The notes: generated by a model not told the origin, from the letters alone. 13,972 nt of DNA from Candidatus Methanophagales archaeon ANME-1-THS (GCA_004212135.1 RXIE01000075.1:1-13972); one strand, 5' to 3'. Positions 1 to 6,017 are shown, counted from the first letter of the stretch. A program made the numbers and translations.

Positions 1-22
1 TTGATACTCCTCAACTGCCAGC

Positions 23-826
23 TCAGATAGCTACCGGAGTGTTTCTCCTGGTTTCAATCTCAGGTTCGTCACCACAGTGAGGGGTGGATCTGGTATTCGG
101 AACTCCATAGTTTCGGAAGTACTGTTTCAAAATAGCCCGCTCAATTTTACTTCGTAAATCCTCGTCTTTCACAGATGCCACAAGTTCGGTTAGTTCTGCA
201 TCATTTAAATCCGCAAGCTTAACTTCCCCGATATTGGCCTCATCGCATAAGACTTCAATTGCTGATATTAGATTCAAATATGCCATATCTGGATGTTCTT
301 CAATTATTAGAAGAGCCTGATGGTATAACTTAACAGCCAATATGAATCTTAGGTGGTACTTACTCTCCAGTCTTTCAACAAATTCCAGCCATTTAGATAA
401 ATCTCCAAGATTGCTTTTACCCATAATAAGCGGCTTATCAATCCACCCTTCCCTCTTTCCGTAAAGCCTTGGAATATCATCCTCACGAACTATTGGACCA
501 AGTTTGAACCTTCTGCGAAGGAAAAGAGAAGCAAGAGCGACTAATTCATCGGGAATACCTCCACCATGATAAAATCCTGATCTTCTCGCGGTCCCAACTG
601 AAAACGGATCGCTTGGAATACTCTCACGTAACCGTAGACAAAACTTTCTTTCTTCTCCCTCTTGCTTGATGGAGAACTCCCAGATTGTAAGGTAGTATGG
701 TCCATAGGTAACATCCCCAACTATATGAGCATCTGAGATAACTTCGTATTCTGTAACGCGACTTTTTACATCCCCCTTTTCAAGATCTTCTTTATTTCGT
801 ATAAAAAACATTTTTTCATCGGTCAT
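23..826 (-). CDS. Hypothetical helical protein, 267 aa
   Basis: I do not recognise the family with certainty. The first 110 or so residues look like a mixed alpha/beta region. Residues about 145-195 form a helical stretch containing the segment LYHQALLIIEEHPDMAYLNL followed by ISAIEVLCDE. This resembles the helical core of HEPN-like or Apea-type proteins, which is a weak inference. No RX4-6H motif is apparent. The start is well supported: a GGTGA-type Shine-Dalgarno (832-837) lies six bases upstream of the ATG, and a TATA-like CTTTATACC lies at 861-869. The last 35 residues, from about YFRNYGVPNT on, are rich in Arg, Thr and Pro and look unlike the rest, so the 3' end may be frameshifted or divergent. 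A different reading frame in the same 3' stretch looks more protein-like (see findings). Function unknown. Confidence 0.7.
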   Translation of the reverse strand: MTDEKMFFIRNKEDLEKGDVKSRVTEYEVISDAHIVGDVTYGPYYLTIWEFSIKQEGEERKFCLRLRESIPSDPFSVGTARRSGFYHGGGIPDELVALASLFLRRRFKLGPIVREDDIPRLYGKREGWIDKPLIMGKSNLGDLSKWLEFVERLESKYHLRFILAVKLYHQALLIIEEHPDMAYLNLISAIEVLCDEANIGEVKLADLNDAELTELVASVKDEDLRSKIERAILKQYFRNYGVPNTRSTPHCGDEPEIETRRNTPVAI

Positions 827-860
827 ACAGGGTCACCTATAACTTATATGATAACTCTTG

Positions 861-869
861 GTATAAAGT
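861..869 (-). promoter_or_regulatory. TATA-like box for the 267-aa gene
   Basis: On the minus strand this reads CTTTATACC. It lies about 38 nt upstream of the ATG at 826, which would place transcription start close to 838, just before the AGGTGA Shine-Dalgarno at 832-837. This follows the known geometry of archaeal promoters; no BRE was verified. Confidence 0.4.
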
Positions 870-880
870 TCTCCCACAGG

Positions 881-931
881 CCTCTTTCTTAGCCGCTTCG
901 GGGTTTCGGGTTCGGTGGGTTAGTAAAGAGG
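881..931. repeat. Inverted repeat, CCTCTTT/AAAGAGG arms
   Basis: Arms CCTCTTT (881-887) and AAAGAGG (925-931) are perfectly complementary over 7 bp and enclose a GC-rich 37-nt interior. On the minus strand the interior contains three close CCGAA/CCCGAA-like units. It lies between the stop of the 88-aa membrane protein (938) and the promoter of the 267-aa gene, so it could be a 3' hairpin of the former or a binding site for the latter. No poly-T tract follows it, so a classical archaeal terminator is not supported. Confidence 0.35.
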
Positions 932-937
932 TATCAT

Positions 938-1204
938 TTAAGAGAGGAAAAATACAAGTATTCCAAGCAACAATAACACCACGAGACCACCTATTACCCA
1001 CATCCTAACTTTCTTATGTTCTGCAAAATAGGGTTGAAAAGACATACTAATCGTGAGTAGTGCCATCAGCATTATTACCAATTTGACGGTATCTTCTGAT
1101 AACCACGAAGTGAAATCTGAAATTAAGAGCACTGCGATAATGATGGCTGAATAAATCCTCATGACCCAGACCATGTCCTTCAAATGGTCTGTTATAGATT
1201 TCAT
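938..1204 (-). CDS. Small membrane protein, 88 aa, three TM segments
   Basis: The family is not recognised. The sequence shows three hydrophobic segments: residues about 14-32 (IYSAIIIAVLLISDF), 41-57 (VKLVIMLMALLTISMSF) and 69-87 (WVIGGLVVLLLLGILVFFL). A short basic loop (EHKKVRM) precedes the last segment, so this is very probably an integral cytoplasmic-membrane protein. There is no signal peptide or soluble domain. The ATG at 1204 has no clear Shine-Dalgarno, but a TATA-like TTTTTATC lies about 30 nt upstream, giving an almost leaderless transcript. A long palindrome lies between this box and the start codon (see the separate entry), so expression is probably controlled by a repressor-type protein. 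Function unknown. Confidence 0.65.
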   Translation of the reverse strand: MKSITDHLKDMVWVMRIYSAIIIAVLLISDFTSWLSEDTVKLVIMLMALLTISMSFQPYFAEHKKVRMWVIGGLVVLLLLGILVFFLS

Positions 1205-1207
1205 TTC

Positions 1208-1231
1208 TTCTCTCTACATTAAAATGTAGAG
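1208..1231. promoter_or_regulatory. Palindromic operator-like site
   Basis: Two 11-nt arms, TTCTCTACATT (1208-1218) and AATGTAGAGAA (1221-1231), are exactly complementary around a 2-nt centre. The site begins four bases upstream of the ATG of the 88-aa membrane protein. It directly follows the likely TATA box (about 1233-1240 on the minus strand), so it would cover the transcription start. That is the classical position of a dimeric winged-helix or TetR/MarR-type repressor site. An RNA hairpin in the 5' end of the transcript is the alternative. Confidence 0.55.
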
Positions 1232-1392
1232 AATAGATAAAAACTTATGGTAATCGTATTGGGGTGAAAATTGGTATGTATAGATGATAGTAATGCTAAG
1301 CTTCGTGTATAGCTACTTCGCGTTCCGTGGTTGTGGGTAAAAGAGGTTATGGCTACATCAAGTTGGAGAGGTGAACCGTGTGAACCGGGTGC

Positions 1393-1890
1393 TCATGCCA
1401 TTCTCCCGGTCATGTGCCGCACCACCCGCATCACTTCATCGGGATTTCTCGTTGAGAATACAAACTCGCCAAACCGGCCTCGCTTCAATGACAGAACAAC
1501 TCGAGGCCCACCTATGACGTTGTAGACCAACCGCCATTTTCCTTTGACTCGTCCTATACGTATGCCCCAGCCGCCGTATCTGATGCTCGATACCTCATCT
1601 ACATAACAGCGCTCAATATTATCCCAGAAAATCGTACGCTTAAAAATGCCATAGCCAACAATGACTGAACGAGCGGTCATTTTGATGCTGAGCGCACGAA
1701 AATTAATCGCCATGAAGAGAAACAAAAGGGACATAAAGAGGAAGAACCAGTTTGGAGCAGGATCTTCGCCAAGCGGACCTACCAAAACCTGATACACGAT
1801 GAGGAAAAGGAACACTGCGGTAAAAATGCTCAACAGAGCTGTGAGTCCCCACAAAAATATCGTCTCTTCATAGAGGGAGACTGAGTGCAT
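1393..1890 (-). CDS. Membrane-anchored protein, possible bacterial-PH-like domain, 165 aa
   Basis: Two N-terminal hydrophobic segments (residues about 12-36 and 47-65) form a hairpin anchor. A cytosolic beta-rich domain follows, about 70-165, with alternating hydrophobic strands (RSVIVGYGIF, WGIRIGRVKG, RVVLSLKRGRFGEFVFST) and a final helix (PDEVMRVVRHMTG). This architecture, two membrane helices followed by a beta-sandwich ending in a helix, resembles membrane proteins with bPH-type domains (DUF304 and relatives). The resemblance is in architecture and I cannot confirm the family. The start is supported by a GGTGAGG Shine-Dalgarno (1899-1905) eight bases upstream of ATG and a strong TATA box (TTTATATAAAA, 1925-1934). 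It stands alone in its transcript. Confidence 0.7.
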   Translation of the reverse strand: MHSVSLYEETIFLWGLTALLSIFTAVFLFLIVYQVLVGPLGEDPAPNWFFLFMSLLFLFMAINFRALSIKMTARSVIVGYGIFKRTIFWDNIERCYVDEVSSIRYGGWGIRIGRVKGKWRLVYNVIGGPRVVLSLKRGRFGEFVFSTRNPDEVMRVVRHMTGRMA

Positions 1891-1924
1891 TGTTGCATCC
1901 TCACCTTGAACTATAATTGTTCCG

Positions 1925-1934
1925 TTTTATATAA
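1925..1934 (-). promoter_or_regulatory. TATA box for the 165-aa membrane protein
   Basis: On the minus strand this is TTTATATAAAA-like, close to the archaeal TATA consensus. It lies about 40 nt upstream of the ATG and would give a leader of roughly 15 nt that still includes the GGTGAGG ribosome binding site at 1899-1905. Confidence 0.5.
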
Positions 1935-2062
1935 ATGTGCCCTGAAGTGTAACGTTTATAGTCCGCATGCGCTCCGATGATGGTCGCTCAGGTTTTTAGT
2001 GCCGATTCAACGTGGTGCGAATGGATAAGTGTTAAGAACGGACAAGGGGATATACAGAAAGC

Positions 2063-2347
2063 ATGACACTCCTCAAAGAGGTTAAGGAGAGATTAGAAGC
2101 CGCGATGAATAACTGGCTTATGCAGTCTGATGAGATAGCAGGGGCGGGATTTGATTTTTTAGAATGCTTAGGGGTCGCGCCAAAGCTTGAAACGCTGCTG
2201 GGTTATACCATTGGTGTATGGGATTCGATTGCTGGCAGCTTTATTCACCATCACTACGATAGAGGGATGACCGAGGAGGAAGATAAGGAACTGATTGAAC
2301 TGATCAGAAGTAAAATCCCCGAGCTTGAGCGTAAATCGAGAACGTAG
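2063..2347 (+). CDS. Hypothetical protein, 94 aa
   Basis: A small soluble, acidic, largely helical protein of unknown family. Residues 1-30 and 68-90 look like amphipathic helices. The middle contains a hydrophobic stretch (LETLLGYTIGVWDSIAGSF) followed by three consecutive histidines (62-64). No catalytic motif is recognised. A weak purine-rich AAGGGGAT lies about 12 nt upstream of the ATG and no convincing TATA box was found. Coding is supported by normal amino-acid composition and lack of a better competing frame; the opposite-strand frame is a poor, Ser/Gln/Arg-rich shadow. It may be lineage-specific. Confidence 0.5.
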   Translation: MTLLKEVKERLEAAMNNWLMQSDEIAGAGFDFLECLGVAPKLETLLGYTIGVWDSIAGSFIHHHYDRGMTEEEDKELIELIRSKIPELERKSRT

Positions 2348-2431
2348 GTCAGAACCACAGTGTGATTTACCAACGAGATAACTTGCCAATCATTGCCCTT
2401 CGCAGTACTCATCGTGCCATGAACGGTATTT

Positions 2432-2441
2432 CAAATTATAT
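2432..2441 (+). promoter_or_regulatory. TATA-like box for the DUF1624 gene
   Basis: AAATTATATC lies about 35 nt before ATG 2472. Transcription about 25 nt downstream would start near 2463, downstream of the GTG at 2454. This favours translation from 2472 and a nearly leaderless mRNA. Confidence 0.4.
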
Positions 2442-2471
2442 CAGCGTGCTACTGTGTGTAAACACCGGACT

Positions 2472-3227
2472 ATGAATGTGGAAGCCCGATTCTGGGAGAT
2501 TGATTTGTTACGCGGCGTGGCGGTACTCATGATGATCGGATACCACATACGCTATGATCTGGATTACTTCGGTGCGTATACCGTTGATCTCCAATCTGGT
2601 TTTTGGTTCTTCTTCGCACGCGCAATCGCTACGATCTTTCTTCTTCTGGTCGGGATCTCACTCACGCTCAGTTTCTCACGAGCTACCATAATAGAGAAGA
2701 CAGAGGAGAGGTTATACCCAAAATATCTCAAACGGGGCTTGAAGATCTTTTCATGGGGCCTGGTTATCACCGTAACGACGCGGATCATCTTGAGAGAGGG
2801 GTTTGTTGTCTTCGGGATACTGCATCTCATCGGGATTTCGATTATTCTGGCATATCCCGAGATAAAAGTCCGCTATAGAAATCTTGTGCTGGGTATGGTG
2901 TTCATAGCGCTCGGCATGGTTATTAAGAAGGTCACAGTTGAGTTTCCATGGTTCCTGTGGTTGGGACTGACGCCAGCACGCTTTTACTCGGTTGATTATT
3001 TCCCGCTGGCGCCCTGGTTTGGTGTCGTGCTCATCGGCATCTTTTTGGGGAATTCACTCTATCCGCAGTACACGCGGAGCTTTGAGCTTTATGATCTCTC
3101 TAAATTTGCGGTTATACGGTTTTTGTGCCTCTCAGGGCGGCATTCGTTGCTCATTTACCTGGTGCATCAACCGGTACTCATCACCGTGCTTTATCTCCTG
3201 GATTTTGTAACCATCGGCTGGAGATAA
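2472..3227 (+). CDS. DUF1624 / heparan-alpha-glucosaminide N-acetyltransferase-like membrane protein
   Basis: The N-terminus RFWEIDLLRGVAVLMMIGYH is the signature of the DUF1624/HGSNAT catalytic family, integral membrane acyltransferases that use a conserved His in the first helix (H25 with this start). About seven hydrophobic helices follow, including FFFARAIATIFLLLVGISLTL, VFGILHLIGISIILAY, VLGMVFIALGMVIKKV and a final SLLIYLVHQPVLITVLYLL. The family signatures FGILHLIG and YLVHQPV are present. The length of about 250 residues matches prokaryotic members. The substrate in archaea is unknown; acylation of an envelope sugar or lipid is an inference. I chose ATG 2472 over the in-frame GTG at 2454 because TATA-like AAATTATATC (2432-2441) would start transcription near 2463, and neither start has a Shine-Dalgarno. 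Confidence 0.85.
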   Translation: MNVEARFWEIDLLRGVAVLMMIGYHIRYDLDYFGAYTVDLQSGFWFFFARAIATIFLLLVGISLTLSFSRATIIEKTEERLYPKYLKRGLKIFSWGLVITVTTRIILREGFVVFGILHLIGISIILAYPEIKVRYRNLVLGMVFIALGMVIKKVTVEFPWFLWLGLTPARFYSVDYFPLAPWFGVVLIGIFLGNSLYPQYTRSFELYDLSKFAVIRFLCLSGRHSLLIYLVHQPVLITVLYLLDFVTIGWR

Positions 3228-3319
3228 AACGGTGAAGAAGGTCGATGAGGGAGGGAAATTTCCTCGTGGTGGATTGTAAAGGAGAGCCAAATAGCTAGCA
3301 CGGTCTGCGATTAAAAAAC

Positions 3320-3343
3320 GACAACTTAAATGACAACTTAAAC
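3320..3343. repeat. Two tandem 12-bp repeats (GACAACTTAAAT / GACAACTTAAAC)
   Basis: Two adjacent 12-mers differ only at the last base. They lie in the 205-bp gap between the DUF1624 gene and the decayed toxin gene. No gene is convincingly present in this gap. The same period recurs at 3366-3401. Confidence 0.6.
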
Positions 3344-3365
3344 GCTACTCTTTTCAAGGCTTTTT

Positions 3366-3401
3366 CGTGAACTTCTTCGTCAACCTTTGCGTCAACCTAC
3401 T
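3366..3401. repeat. Three tandem degenerate 12-bp repeats
   Basis: Units begin at 3366 (CGTGAACTTCTT), 3378 (CGTCAACCTTTG) and 3390 (CGTCAACCTACT). The period of four codons, and the minus-strand reading VDAKVDEEVHEKALKRVAF, suggest a relic of coding sequence rather than non-coding satellite. An ACCTACT/AGTAGGT inverted repeat (3395-3401 with 3411-3417) overlaps the right end. Confidence 0.45.
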
Positions 3402-3432
3402 TTATAACATAGTAGGTGGATTTCCCAGCCAT

Positions 3433-3684
3433 TTAAACTTTCTTCATAAGAGCAAGAGCTTTCTCATACAATGCAACGGTCATTCTAAAACCTGATGCGT
3501 CCAGCTTTTTCAAAAGTTCTTTTCCCTCTTCTCCCGAAAGAAAGCCACGTTGGACGGCGTCTACGATTATGCCTAATGTTCCTGTCACCTGTGCACCCAA
3601 AACTTTACAGATAGTTCTCAACCGTCTGTCGTCTGTTGCAATCACCACATTTGAGATCCTGCAGAACTTCAACGTCTTCATCAA
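3433..3684 (-). pseudogene. DUF3368 PIN-type toxin, C-terminal remnant
   Basis: From residue 12 on, the reading NVVIATDDRRLRTICKVLG then AQVTGTLGIIVDAVQRGFL matches the C-terminal half of DUF3368 PIN-domain toxins: the ATDD segment, the TGTLG signature and the terminal FRMTVALYEKAL helix. Intact members are about 150-160 residues and begin with a VxNxSPLI strand that carries the first catalytic Asp. That N-terminal half, with its acidic residues, is absent here. The first 11 residues (MMKTLKFCRIS) are merely another frame of the overlapping antitoxin gene, so the real remnant is about 3433-3651. I infer a deletion of roughly 80 codons that joined the antitoxin's end to mid-toxin. Such a fragment should have no RNase activity. 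Confidence 0.75.
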
Positions 3685-3934
3685 GCTCTTCTGGCCGAAT
3701 TTGCAGAACGAGATTCTTGTCCCGGGCTATAGCAAACCAATCAGCAAGGTCAAGCCCTGCAACTCGTGCCGCTTGCTTCATGCTCGTCTTTCCCGAAGCG
3801 TAAAGTTCGGTTGCTTTTCTTATCCGAAGTTCATGAATTCCCTCTTTGAGTGCGAGCCGCAGCGCTTCCTCTTTATCGATGCCGAGCAGCTCTGCAAGTT
3901 TACTCACTTCCCCTCTTTCCATTTCAGAGATCAT
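3605..3934 (-). CDS. UPF0175-family antitoxin, 109 aa with altered C-terminus
   Basis: KLAELLGIDKEEALRLALKEG then IHELRIRKATELYASGKTSM is typical of UPF0175 proteins: a ribbon-helix-helix-like N-terminal part, then the conserved helix-turn-helix-like segment SMKQAARVAGLDLADWF and the tail PEELDEDVEVLQDL. UPF0175 proteins are DNA-binding antitoxins paired with DUF3368 PIN toxins and usually precede them, as here. The normal family end is around DVEVLQDL (residues 86-93). The final 16 residues (KCGDCNRRQTVENYL) are the wrong frame of the toxin remnant and come from the deletion junction. The N-terminal strand region also looks short. The antitoxin core appears intact and could still bind DNA. 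It overlaps the toxin remnant by about 80 nt. Confidence 0.8.
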   Translation of the reverse strand: MISEMERGEVSKLAELLGIDKEEALRLALKEGIHELRIRKATELYASGKTSMKQAARVAGLDLADWFAIARDKNLVLQIRPEELDEDVEVLQDLKCGDCNRRQTVENYL

Positions 3935-3961
3935 GTTTAATCTTTTAAATTTAGTCCTAAT

Positions 3962-4162
3962 TTAACCTTCCTCCTCTACTATCTTTACCCGCACATCAAC
4001 CAGTGTTAAATAAGCTTTGAAGTATTTTTCAACCGCTTGCTGACACTGGAACGAGATCACATCTGTTGGTGCATCTTCAAGTGTTAAGAGATGTTTTACG
4101 GTTTTTAAGTTGTTTTCCGCTTTCTTGAGCCATCTCAAGACCACTTCTTCCTTCATGCTCAT
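3962..4162 (-). pseudogene. HEPN-domain (HepT-like) toxin, C-terminally truncated
   Basis: WLKKAENNLKTVKHLL and VISFQCQQAVEKYFKAYL (residues 11-52) match the first half of HEPN-domain proteins (PF05168). Full members run about 110-140 residues and carry the catalytic RX4-6H motif in the second half. Here the frame ends at residue 66, after the unrelated-looking tail DVRVKIVEEEG, and no RX4-6H motif is present, so ribonuclease activity is not expected. The ATG overlaps the stop of the preceding nucleotidyltransferase gene as ATGA (4159-4162), the usual translational coupling of MntA/HepT pairs. The frame is the same as that of the downstream UPF0175 gene, separated only by one TAA and nine codons, which points to a deletion joining the two modules. 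Confidence 0.75.
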
Positions 4163-4470
4163 ACTTCAATACCCTCCAGATATACCTCGTTAGAAATCGT
4201 GTTTGCCAACGTTCTTCTCAGCTTCAAACAAATGATATCAACGGAAATGAACGGGAAATATTCGTGGAATCGCCGATAAATTTTATGCCAGAGTTCCCTC
4301 TTCTCTTTTAGGTCTACATTCTTCTTTACCACGATCAAAAAATCCCAATCGCTTTCTTCTTCAAAATTCTTACCTGCTCTACTTCCAAATAAAAGAATAG
4401 TGAAATACTCAACACCGATTTCTTCCAGTATACTTTTCAGTTTCGCTGCAATTTCTCGTTCTCTATTCAT
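4159..4470 (-). CDS. mntA: MNT-type minimal nucleotidyltransferase, MntA-like antitoxin
   Basis: The nucleotidyltransferase signature GSx10DxD is complete: G29-S30, D41 and D43 (SDWDFLIVV). A third acidic residue, D78, lies in the strand ISVDIICL. The length of 103 residues is normal. In characterised MntA-HepT systems this enzyme neutralises the HEPN RNase by adding AMP units to a Tyr near its RX4HXY motif. Here the partner gene follows with a 4-bp ATGA overlap but has lost that motif, so the enzyme would have no target in its own operon. The start is supported by an AAGGTGA Shine-Dalgarno (4478-4484) seven bases upstream and an AT-rich TATA-like tract at about 4508-4518. Confidence 0.85.
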   Translation of the reverse strand: MNREREIAAKLKSILEEIGVEYFTILLFGSRAGKNFEEESDWDFLIVVKKNVDLKEKRELWHKIYRRFHEYFPFISVDIICLKLRRTLANTISNEVYLEGIEV

Positions 4471-4477
4471 TTTTATT

Positions 4478-4484
4478 CACCTTC
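4478..4484 (-). promoter_or_regulatory. Shine-Dalgarno AAGGTGA of the MNT gene
   Basis: AAGGTGA on the minus strand lies seven bases before ATG 4470 and is complementary to the 3' end of archaeal 16S rRNA (AUCACCU). It fixes the start of the nucleotidyltransferase gene. Confidence 0.6.
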
Positions 4485-4522
4485 TATAATCCCCATCCAC
4501 ACATGCTTTTTAATTTTATCAC

Positions 4523-5441
4523 TCATACTCCCATCAACTTCTTAAGTTTTTTGGAACTAAATTTCAATCTTAAATCCTCTATAACTACCAACCTCTCTCT
4601 AAGCTTATTTTTTACATCGTTGTCTTGATCAATCCAATCACTTAAAATGTTTAATTCAATAACAATCCCTATATCTATCAGTTCATGCAAAACCTTCAGG
4701 AATTTGGTTAATTGCTCAGGGATGACTTCAGTCTCGAAAAGATTTTTTTTGAGAAAGAAGCCTTCTTCCAATATCAGTTTTATCGGGGATTACATGAACA
4801 TCCGCAGATAGTTCTTTATAGATTTTCTTATGCACTAATTCTACTGGATCTTGAATTGGATCAAAAATATTCCAATCTGTTAATTGCTCGACAATTTCAC
4901 GTAGGTTTGGAAGATAGATAAACTCCTTCCTAAATTTGGGGTCCTCAAAAATAATTGCAGTTTTATCAAAAATGGCTAATGAAGTTTCCTCAAGTTCATC
5001 TTCTATGTCTGGTCTTTGCTTAATCAAATCATTTATCCACCCTTTAAGTGTTTTCTTGCCTTTCATTGTTTCCGATTTTTCAAGCTTATCTCTAAATTCT
5101 TTATGAGCTAAACATTCCCAAAAGGCACCCTTTACCAATAATTCAAGGACGTTTCTCAAAAGTGTGTAACCCGCGTTGTAATAGCCTGAAAGCGCATCTA
5201 AAAATGACCTATGTGCTTGATAAAAGGCTTCAAAGTGATAAGTAAGAAATGCAGACTTTTGATGCCAGCTTACTTCAGTTGTAGATGGTAAACAAAGAGG
5301 TGCCAAATAAATAAATTCATGAATAGAATCATGACTTTTTCGTATTTCTTCAAAATTAATTTCTATGGAGGTTACTATGTTTGGGATTTCTATTTCCTTT
5401 AAGGTATGTGAAAGTGCTTTGGAAAGCATATCTTTGCTCAT
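4523..5441 (-). pseudogene. Helical HEPN/abortive-infection-like protein, frameshifted at A8
   Basis: Two overlapping frames are best read as one gene of about 305 residues. The first part (from 5441 to the frame break) is helical, with HRSFLDALSGYYNAGYTLLR then NVLELLVKGAFWECLAH. This resembles the surface-protein/HEPN-like helical families often found near defence genes, and I cannot name the family. It ends with ELSADVHVIPDKTDIGRRLLSQ. The second frame (stop at 4523) continues naturally with LFETEVIPEQLTKFLKVLHE then LIDIGIVIELNIL. The join falls in eight T (4743-4750; A8 on the coding strand), and removing one A restores the frame. ATG 5441 is preferred over the upstream TTG 5447 and has GGTGAGG at 5450-5456. 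Sequencing error, true mutation or programmed slippage are all possible. Confidence 0.65.
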
Positions 5442-5507
5442 TCTCAAACCCTCACCTCTCTCAAATAGTTCTCCATCCCTCGAAAGATTTTTTTTAAAGC
5501 CATCTTA

Positions 5508-6014
5508 TCAGCCCTCAAAAGGATTTTTTTCAAACCATTCACTAAATTTTTCCTTTTCTGTATCGAAATGGACAAGATTTATTTTCGCATAATCATAGCC
5601 GCTTGACAAAAGTGAATAATTCACTTTGGCTAGTCTTTTTATCTCCTCAGGGATTTCTTGAGTAGAAATCAAAAGAGCATATTTTGCATGGAATAATTCG
5701 GCATACTTTCTTGTTTGATAGATATCATCAAGTTTTATCGTCTCCGCCTTAATCTCAACTACAATAAAATCTGAGGAATACTTTTCTTTTATAAAACCTG
5801 TGATATCAGGAGCAGCTTCCTTAAGGAAATGAAAGATTATATTCCTATTTGGGTTTATTTCAGCTTTCAATCTGTTGCTAAACCTCTTATCTGCTGTTAT
5901 TTCCAAATGAAAATTGACAAACTTTCTTTTTAGGAGTTCTTCCAACTTGGTTTTTATAGCTTCGTAATGTTCTTTTTCCTTTTTGTGATCTTCTTTCTTA
6001 TCTCCTTTGTTCAT
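5508..6014 (-). CDS. PD-(D/E)XK-type restriction endonuclease-like protein, 168 aa
   Basis: After a lysine/glutamate-rich N-terminus (about 1-30, probably helical), residues 69-90 read PDITGFIKEKYSSDFIVVEI then KA. This is the PD-(D/E)XK nuclease signature with D70, E87 and K89. A following helix (DIYQTRKYAELFHAKYALLI) matches the usual helix and strand after the active site, carrying a conserved-type Gln/Tyr. The length is that of compact stand-alone nuclease domains. It lies just downstream of the large R-M gene on the same strand. Upstream, in the same frame, is a relic methylase C-terminus ending at TAG 6018, so this nuclease was probably once coupled to that methylase. GGAGAGG about 9 nt before ATG serves as ribosome binding site. 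Specificity unknown. Confidence 0.75.
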   Translation of the reverse strand: MNKGDKKEDHKKEKEHYEAIKTKLEELLKRKFVNFHLEITADKRFSNRLKAEINPNRNIIFHFLKEAAPDITGFIKEKYSSDFIVVEIKAETIKLDDIYQTRKYAELFHAKYALLISTQEIPEEIKRLAKVNYSLLSSGYDYAKINLVHFDTEKEKFSEWFEKNPFEG

Positions 6015-6017
6015 GTC

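Noticed and set aside
1331..1525. Plus-strand 64-codon open frame before and across the 165-aa membrane-protein gene
   Set aside because: Most of it is antisense to the well-supported membrane protein, and its translation is Arg/Thr/Pro-rich and unlike a folded protein.
3395..3417. ACCTACT/AGTAGGT inverted repeat as a terminator of the toxin-antitoxin transcript
   Set aside because: Stem of only 7 bp with a 9-nt loop and no following T-run in the direction of transcription; it also overlaps the 12-bp repeats, so chance or another role is as likely.
3433..3684. Treating the 83-residue frame as an intact small toxin
   Set aside because: Its first 11 residues are only another frame of the antitoxin, and the catalytic N-terminal half of the PIN domain is absent.
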